The position numbers were made by a program, and so were the translations under genes. The notes beneath the pieces are model-generated. The model had not been told where the DNA came from and did not search any database. It saw only the letters and a program-made list of their open reading frames with translations. DNA of 17,655 nt from an uncultured Collinsella sp. (GTDB taxonomy: Bacteria; Actinomycetota; Coriobacteriia; Coriobacteriales; Coriobacteriaceae). Below, one piece after another: positions 14,043 through 17,655 of this stretch. Within the stretch, counting starts at the first letter, position 1, and each line of letters opens with the position of its first letter. The stretch spans positions 1 to 17,655 of the forward strand of contig CAAERJ010000001.1 of NCBI GenBank assembly GCA_900758375.1. Direction: 5' to 3'.

Positions 14043-15521
14043 ATGAGTAAGTTAAAACATGGGTTTGACTCCGACTTTTTATGGGGCGGAGCCATATCGT
14101 GCTCGCAGGCCGATGGCGCCTGGAATGAGGGCGGAAAGGGAAAGTCGACGCAGGATTGTCGATGGCTGGATGGTACCTGGACTCATGACCAGATTGAGGA
14201 CAAGCATCAAAACAACCCCTTCTGCCATGACGAACTAATGAACGCTCTCGCAGATGATGGTGTTGAGTTCTACCCGTTTAGGCGCGGTAACGACTTCTAT
14301 CATCACTACCGTGAGGACATCGCGCTTTTTGCGGAGATGGGCCTCAAGCTGTTCCGCACCTCTATTTGCTGGAGCCGAATCTATCCTAACGGAGATGATC
14401 TTGAGCCTAACCGCGAAGGCATCGAGTGGTATCGAAGCATGCTGGGTGAGTGCAAAAAGCACGGCATTAAAACCTTCGTCACCATGCTCCACTATGACAT
14501 CCCGGTAAATCTTGTCACCACATATGGGGGATGGAAGAATCGCAAGACGATTGATTTCTTCGCCCGCTATGTCGAGACAATCGTTACGGAATTGGGCGAT
14601 CTGGTCGATTTCTGGCTGCCTTTTAACGAGTTCAATGCAGCGCGTTTTTCGCCTTGGGACGGGGTCTGTCTGGTCAAAGACGAAGAGGGGGAGAACTTCG
14701 ATCGAGCCATCTTCCAGTGTCTGCACCACGAGTTCGTTGCCAATGCGCGTGCCGTCGAGATTGTCCATCGTCTTTCGCCCGATACTCCCGTTGGCGGCAT
14801 GATCGCTCGATTCTGTACGTATCCCGCCACCTGCCGTCCCGAAGATAACATGCAGGCTATTCACGACGACCAGTATTCCAACTGGTTCTATACGGATGTG
14901 ATGGCTCGTGGAAAATACCCCGCTTATATGAATCGCTATTTCGACGCGTGCGATATCGAGATTCAAATGGAGCCGGGCGATGAAGAGCTCATCGCTCGCA
15001 ACACTGTCGACTTCCTGGCCTTCTCGTACTACTTTTCCCAGGTATCCACCTGCGATCAGGGATGGGAGAAGACTGCGGGAAATCTGGTCATGGCAAACAA
15101 GAACCCTTATCTCGAGACGAGTGAGTGGGGCTGGCAGCTCGATCCCATTGGCCTGAGGGTTACCCTTAACCAGATGTATGACCGCTATGGGCTGCCCCTG
15201 TATATCGCCGAGAACGGCCTCGGTACATCTGATGTAGTCGAGGAGGATGGCAGCATCCACGACGAGTATCGAATCGATTATTTGCGCCAGCACATAAAGT
15301 GCCTTAAGGAAGCGGTGATCGATGGCGTTGACGTGCGCGGATACATGATCTGGGGATTCATTGACCTTGTTGCCTGCGGTCCTCTTACGATGGACAAGCG
15401 CTACGGGCTTATCTATGTCGACCTGGATAATTGCGGCAACGGCACTGCGGAGCGCTCGCGTAAAGACTCTTTCTATTGGTATCAGAAATGTATCGCCACT
15501 AATGGCGAGGATCTTGGGTAG
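14043..15521 (+). CDS. GH1 family 6-phospho-beta-glucosidase
   Basis: This 492-residue cytoplasmic enzyme would cleave phosphorylated beta-glucosides (cellobiose, salicin or arbutin type) brought in by the EIIBC encoded next. It has the family start FLWGGAISCSQADGAWNEGG (12-31), the acid/base glutamate E196 in WLPFNEFN and the nucleophile E390 in YIAENGLG. MDKRYGLIYVD (450-460) and RKDSFYWY (473-480) are typical of phospho-beta-glucosidases. The serine that usually begins the phosphate-binding loop (VSAGT in many members) reads A444-C445 here, while K452 and Y454 are kept. The ATG at 14043 is chosen for AAGGAGG (14032-14038); an upstream in-frame ATG at 13971 lies in the leader. The EIIBC start is 11 nt after the stop. 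Confidence 0.9.
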   Translation: MSKLKHGFDSDFLWGGAISCSQADGAWNEGGKGKSTQDCRWLDGTWTHDQIEDKHQNNPFCHDELMNALADDGVEFYPFRRGNDFYHHYREDIALFAEMGLKLFRTSICWSRIYPNGDDLEPNREGIEWYRSMLGECKKHGIKTFVTMLHYDIPVNLVTTYGGWKNRKTIDFFARYVETIVTELGDLVDFWLPFNEFNAARFSPWDGVCLVKDEEGENFDRAIFQCLHHEFVANARAVEIVHRLSPDTPVGGMIARFCTYPATCRPEDNMQAIHDDQYSNWFYTDVMARGKYPAYMNRYFDACDIEIQMEPGDEELIARNTVDFLAFSYYFSQVSTCDQGWEKTAGNLVMANKNPYLETSEWGWQLDPIGLRVTLNQMYDRYGLPLYIAENGLGTSDVVEEDGSIHDEYRIDYLRQHIKCLKEAVIDGVDVRGYMIWGFIDLVACGPLTMDKRYGLIYVDLDNCGNGTAERSRKDSFYWYQKCIATNGEDLG

Positions 15522-15532
15522 GAGTGATTGTT

Positions 15533-16903
15533 GTGGCAGACAAGAAGGAACTGGCCGCTCGTGTCCTCGAGCTCGTGGGCGGCGCCGATAACGTTGTTAT
15601 GGCAACGCACTGCATTACAAGGCTCAGATTCAACCTGAAGGACGATAGCAAGGCAGACCTGGAGGCCCTTAAGACGCTTGACGGCGCCTTGGGCGCGCAG
15701 GTTAAAGACGGGCAGTGGCAGGTTATCATCGGCGCCAGCGTGGGGTCGGTATATGACGAATTGGAGCCCATGCTAGGCGACAGGATGGGTGGCGAGGTCT
15801 CCGCCGACGCCGAGCAGCCTGAGCTCCAAAAAGGTTCGGCGCGCGTATTCGATATCATCACCGGCATCTTCTCCGCTATCATTCCCGCACTGGTGGCGGG
15901 AGGCATCGTAAAGGGCATCCTGGCTGCTATCGCGGCTTTTGGAATCGACACGGGTGCCGGCGACTTTGCGATATTCAATATGATTTCGGATATCCCGTTC
16001 TACTTCTTGCCGTTTTTGCTGGCAATGTCTACAGCTGATAAGTTCCGAGTCAACCGTTCGCTTGCGCTTTGTGTTGCCGGATCGCTGATGTACCCGACCA
16101 TTGTCAACGCTGTCGGTACGGGCGAGACGCCTCTTGCGCTGTTCGGTTTTGCGGTGCCGATTTTTAGCTACGCCGATTCCGTGTTCCCGGTTATCTTTGG
16201 CCTCATTGGCTTGTCTTTTGTATATCGCGCAATCGACAAAGTCGTGCCGGATCTTTTTAAGCTCGTTGTCGTTCCGGCGCTCTCCCTTGCTATCGTGATT
16301 CCCGTCAACCTGTTTGTGCTCGCTCCGATTGGTGCCTGGTGCGGTCTTGGTCTTGCCAACGGTATCGTTTGGCTATTCTCGACGTTAGGCCCCGTTGCCG
16401 GTTTTCTGCTGGGCTTCTTTATGCCGCTTATCGTGCTCTTCGGCATGCATCAGTCAACGAGCCCTATCCAGATTTCCAATATCGCAACGCTTGGGTATGA
16501 CTATCTGCTCCCGATCTCTTTCTGCCATAACCTCGCCGAAAGCGGTGCGTCTTTTGGTGCAGCCCTGCGCATGACCGACGAAAAGCTCAAGTCCGCTGCA
16601 ATGACGTGCGCCTTCTCGGCATTTATGGGAATTTCCGAGCCCGCCTTGTTTACCGTTCAGGTTCCTAACAGGACTCCGCTTATCGCTGCGATGATTGCGG
16701 ATGGCATTGGCGGTGCGCTTACCGTTGTTCTCGGCGCAAAGTGCTTCGGCTTTGTTATGCCCGGCATTACCTCGTTGCCCGTTTATGCCGATCCAAGCGG
16801 CAATCCCATGAACCTGATCATGATTGTCGTCTGCATCGCTTTGACTTGGGTTATCTCTGCGGCGCTCTCGTTTGCGCTCTATGGTCGTTTCGACAAAAAA
16901 TAA
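15533..16903 (+). CDS. PTS EIIBC transporter, beta-glucoside (BglF-like) without EIIA
   Basis: This 456-residue permease has an N-terminal EIIB domain (about 1-85) with the phosphocysteine C27 in MATHCITRLRF, a linker around 86-105, and a hydrophobic EIIC domain (about 108-450) with GISEPALF (E369) near its end. BglF-type proteins are about 620 residues with a C-terminal EIIA; here the protein stops after EIIC, so phosphate must come from a separate EIIA. The only one in the window is the Glc-type EIIA encoded at 642-1154. The GTG at 15533 is chosen because TAGGAG (15519-15524) is 8 nt upstream; the GTG at 15524 overlaps that site. The GH1 gene just before indicates beta-glucoside uptake. Confidence 0.88.
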   Translation: MADKKELAARVLELVGGADNVVMATHCITRLRFNLKDDSKADLEALKTLDGALGAQVKDGQWQVIIGASVGSVYDELEPMLGDRMGGEVSADAEQPELQKGSARVFDIITGIFSAIIPALVAGGIVKGILAAIAAFGIDTGAGDFAIFNMISDIPFYFLPFLLAMSTADKFRVNRSLALCVAGSLMYPTIVNAVGTGETPLALFGFAVPIFSYADSVFPVIFGLIGLSFVYRAIDKVVPDLFKLVVVPALSLAIVIPVNLFVLAPIGAWCGLGLANGIVWLFSTLGPVAGFLLGFFMPLIVLFGMHQSTSPIQISNIATLGYDYLLPISFCHNLAESGASFGAALRMTDEKLKSAAMTCAFSAFMGISEPALFTVQVPNRTPLIAAMIADGIGGALTVVLGAKCFGFVMPGITSLPVYADPSGNPMNLIMIVVCIALTWVISAALSFALYGRFDKK

Positions 16904-16932
16904 CGACGTTTTGAGATAGACAATATTAATCG

Positions 16933-16983
16933 GCCGCTCGCCGGGGAATCGTTCTGCGACGCCCCGGCGAGCGGCATTTTATT
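16933..16983 (+). terminator. Rho-independent terminator after the EIIBC gene
   Basis: GCCGCTCGCCGGGG (16933-16946) pairs perfectly with CCCCGGCGAGCGGC (16962-16975) across a 15-nt loop and is followed by ATTTTATT. The stem is 14 bp and very GC-rich. It ends the bgl-type operon and lies between convergent genes, so it may also protect against read-through from the minus-strand gene. Confidence 0.88.
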
Positions 16984-17029
16984 GGTGGGGCGTGTCGTGT
17001 CGCCAACGGCGGCATGCCGCCTCGCCGCG

Positions 17030-17655
17030 CTAGTTGCGTCTGCCGCCTCCGTTGGCGCCCTGACGTCCCTGTGCCGCGCGATTGCGACCGGCGGTGTTCT
17101 GCGCGCGCGACATGCCGCCGTATCCCTTGCTGCCCTTGGGTCCCTTGCCGGCGGCGCCGCCGTGCGGTTTGCCACCCTTCTTGCCGGTGCCATGCCCACC
17201 GCCGGCAGACGTCTCGCCCGGGCGCGGCGGCACGGGACGGATCAGACAATGCTTGGTGTAGCCGATCAGGTCGCGACGGCCGGCCTTCTCCAGTGCCTCG
17301 CGCACCAGCTTGTAGTTCTCGGGTTTGCGATACTGGATGAGCGCACGTTGCATGGCCTTCTCGTGCGGGTCGCGCGCCACATAGATCGGTTTCATGGTGC
17401 GCGGGTCCACGCCAGTGTAGTACATGCACGTCGACATGGTGGACGGTGTGGGGTAGAAGTCCTGCACCTGCTCGGGCATGTAGCCCATGTCACGCACGGC
17501 TTCGGCAAGGTCCACGGCTTCCTTCATGGTCGAGCCGGGGTGGCTCGAGATCAGATACGGCACCACGTACTGCTTGAGTCCGTATTCGCGATTCAAGCGT
17601 TCAAATTTACGGCAGAATGCGTCGTAGACAGCTCGGCTCGGCTTGCCCATCACGG
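17030..17655 (-). CDS. ygiQ: YgiQ-type (UPF0313) radical SAM protein, C-terminal part
   Basis: The frame is open to the right edge, so only about the last 208 residues are visible; the radical SAM CxxxCxxC motif would lie beyond the window. The visible part matches the YgiQ C-terminus: YVVPYLISSHPGST, EQVQDFYPTPSTMSTCMYYT, GVDPRTMKPIYV, HEKAMQRALIQYRKPENY and AGRRDLIGYTKHCLI. The function of the family is not established. After about CLIRPVPPRPGET the protein has a low-complexity tail of some 60 residues, rich in Gly, Lys, Asn and Arg, ending GGGRRN. Such tails occur in some members and could bind nucleic acid. No T-run terminator for this gene is seen below 17030; a 14-bp palindrome GGCGGCATGCCGCC lies at 17008-17021. 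Confidence 0.9.
   Translation of the reverse strand, partial: VMGKPSRAVYDAFCRKFERLNREYGLKQYVVPYLISSHPGSTMKEAVDLAEAVRDMGYMPEQVQDFYPTPSTMSTCMYYTGVDPRTMKPIYVARDPHEKAMQRALIQYRKPENYKLVREALEKAGRRDLIGYTKHCLIRPVPPRPGETSAGGGHGTGKKGGKPHGGAAGKGPKGSKGYGGMSRAQNTAGRNRAAQGRQGANGGGRRN

Noticed and set aside
1..17655. CRISPR array, tRNA, rRNA, prophage or insertion-sequence gene
   Set aside because: No regularly spaced repeat array, no cloverleaf or rRNA sequence and no transposase or integrase frame was recognised in the window.

Overview
The window looks like a chromosomal segment of a high-GC, anaerobic, fermentative, Gram-positive-type gut bacterium. Gene content (several sugar PTS genes, a GH4 enzyme, an [FeFe]-hydrogenase, strong purine-rich ribosome binding sites, frequent GTG starts) fits the Coriobacteriia, most likely Collinsella. 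That assignment is inference from style and content; there is no rRNA or other phylogenetic marker in the window.

Layout. (1) 1-641: no convincing gene. It holds a 13-bp inverted repeat, a terminator-like hairpin, and then a compact regulatory leader: two 21-bp-spaced direct repeats, a good promoter, a LicT/GlcT-type ribonucleic antiterminator (RAT) and an overlapping alternative hairpin. (2) 642-5129: an operon for alpha-glucoside uptake, encoding PTS EIIA(Glc-type), a LicT-type PRD antiterminator, PTS EIICB and a GH4 6-phospho-alpha-glucosidase. It ends in a strong terminator at 5161-5206. (3) 5386-11467: four tightly packed genes. A NuoF-like iron-sulfur/GltD-like flavoprotein and a full-length [FeFe]-hydrogenase are followed by a Tat-type lipoprotein of the NMT1/SsuA binding-protein class and an ABC permease-ATPase fusion with a shortened ATPase. 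(4) 11468-12889: a RelB/DinJ-type antitoxin with no toxin beside it, a REP-like inverted repeat and a CPBP membrane protease. (5) 12898-16903: an AraC-family regulator divergent from a GH1 6-phospho-beta-glucosidase and a PTS EIIBC that lacks its own EIIA, closed by a strong terminator. (6) 17030 to the right edge: the 3' part of a YgiQ-type radical SAM protein gene on the minus strand.

How the parts may work together. The two PTS operons are probably linked twice. First, the EIIA gene of operon 1 may supply the missing EIIA of operon 2. Second, both promoter regions carry the same bipartite motif, TGAACGGTA then TAAACGGTA with half-sites exactly 21 bp apart. This is an AraC-type arrangement, and in operon 2 it lies beside an AraC-family gene. 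The hydrogenase block could exchange electrons between NAD(P)H and H2 without the usual NuoE subunit or FMN domain; the reason it is joined to an ABC importer is unknown. The shared motif and the hydrogenase-transporter block are the two points most worth following up.
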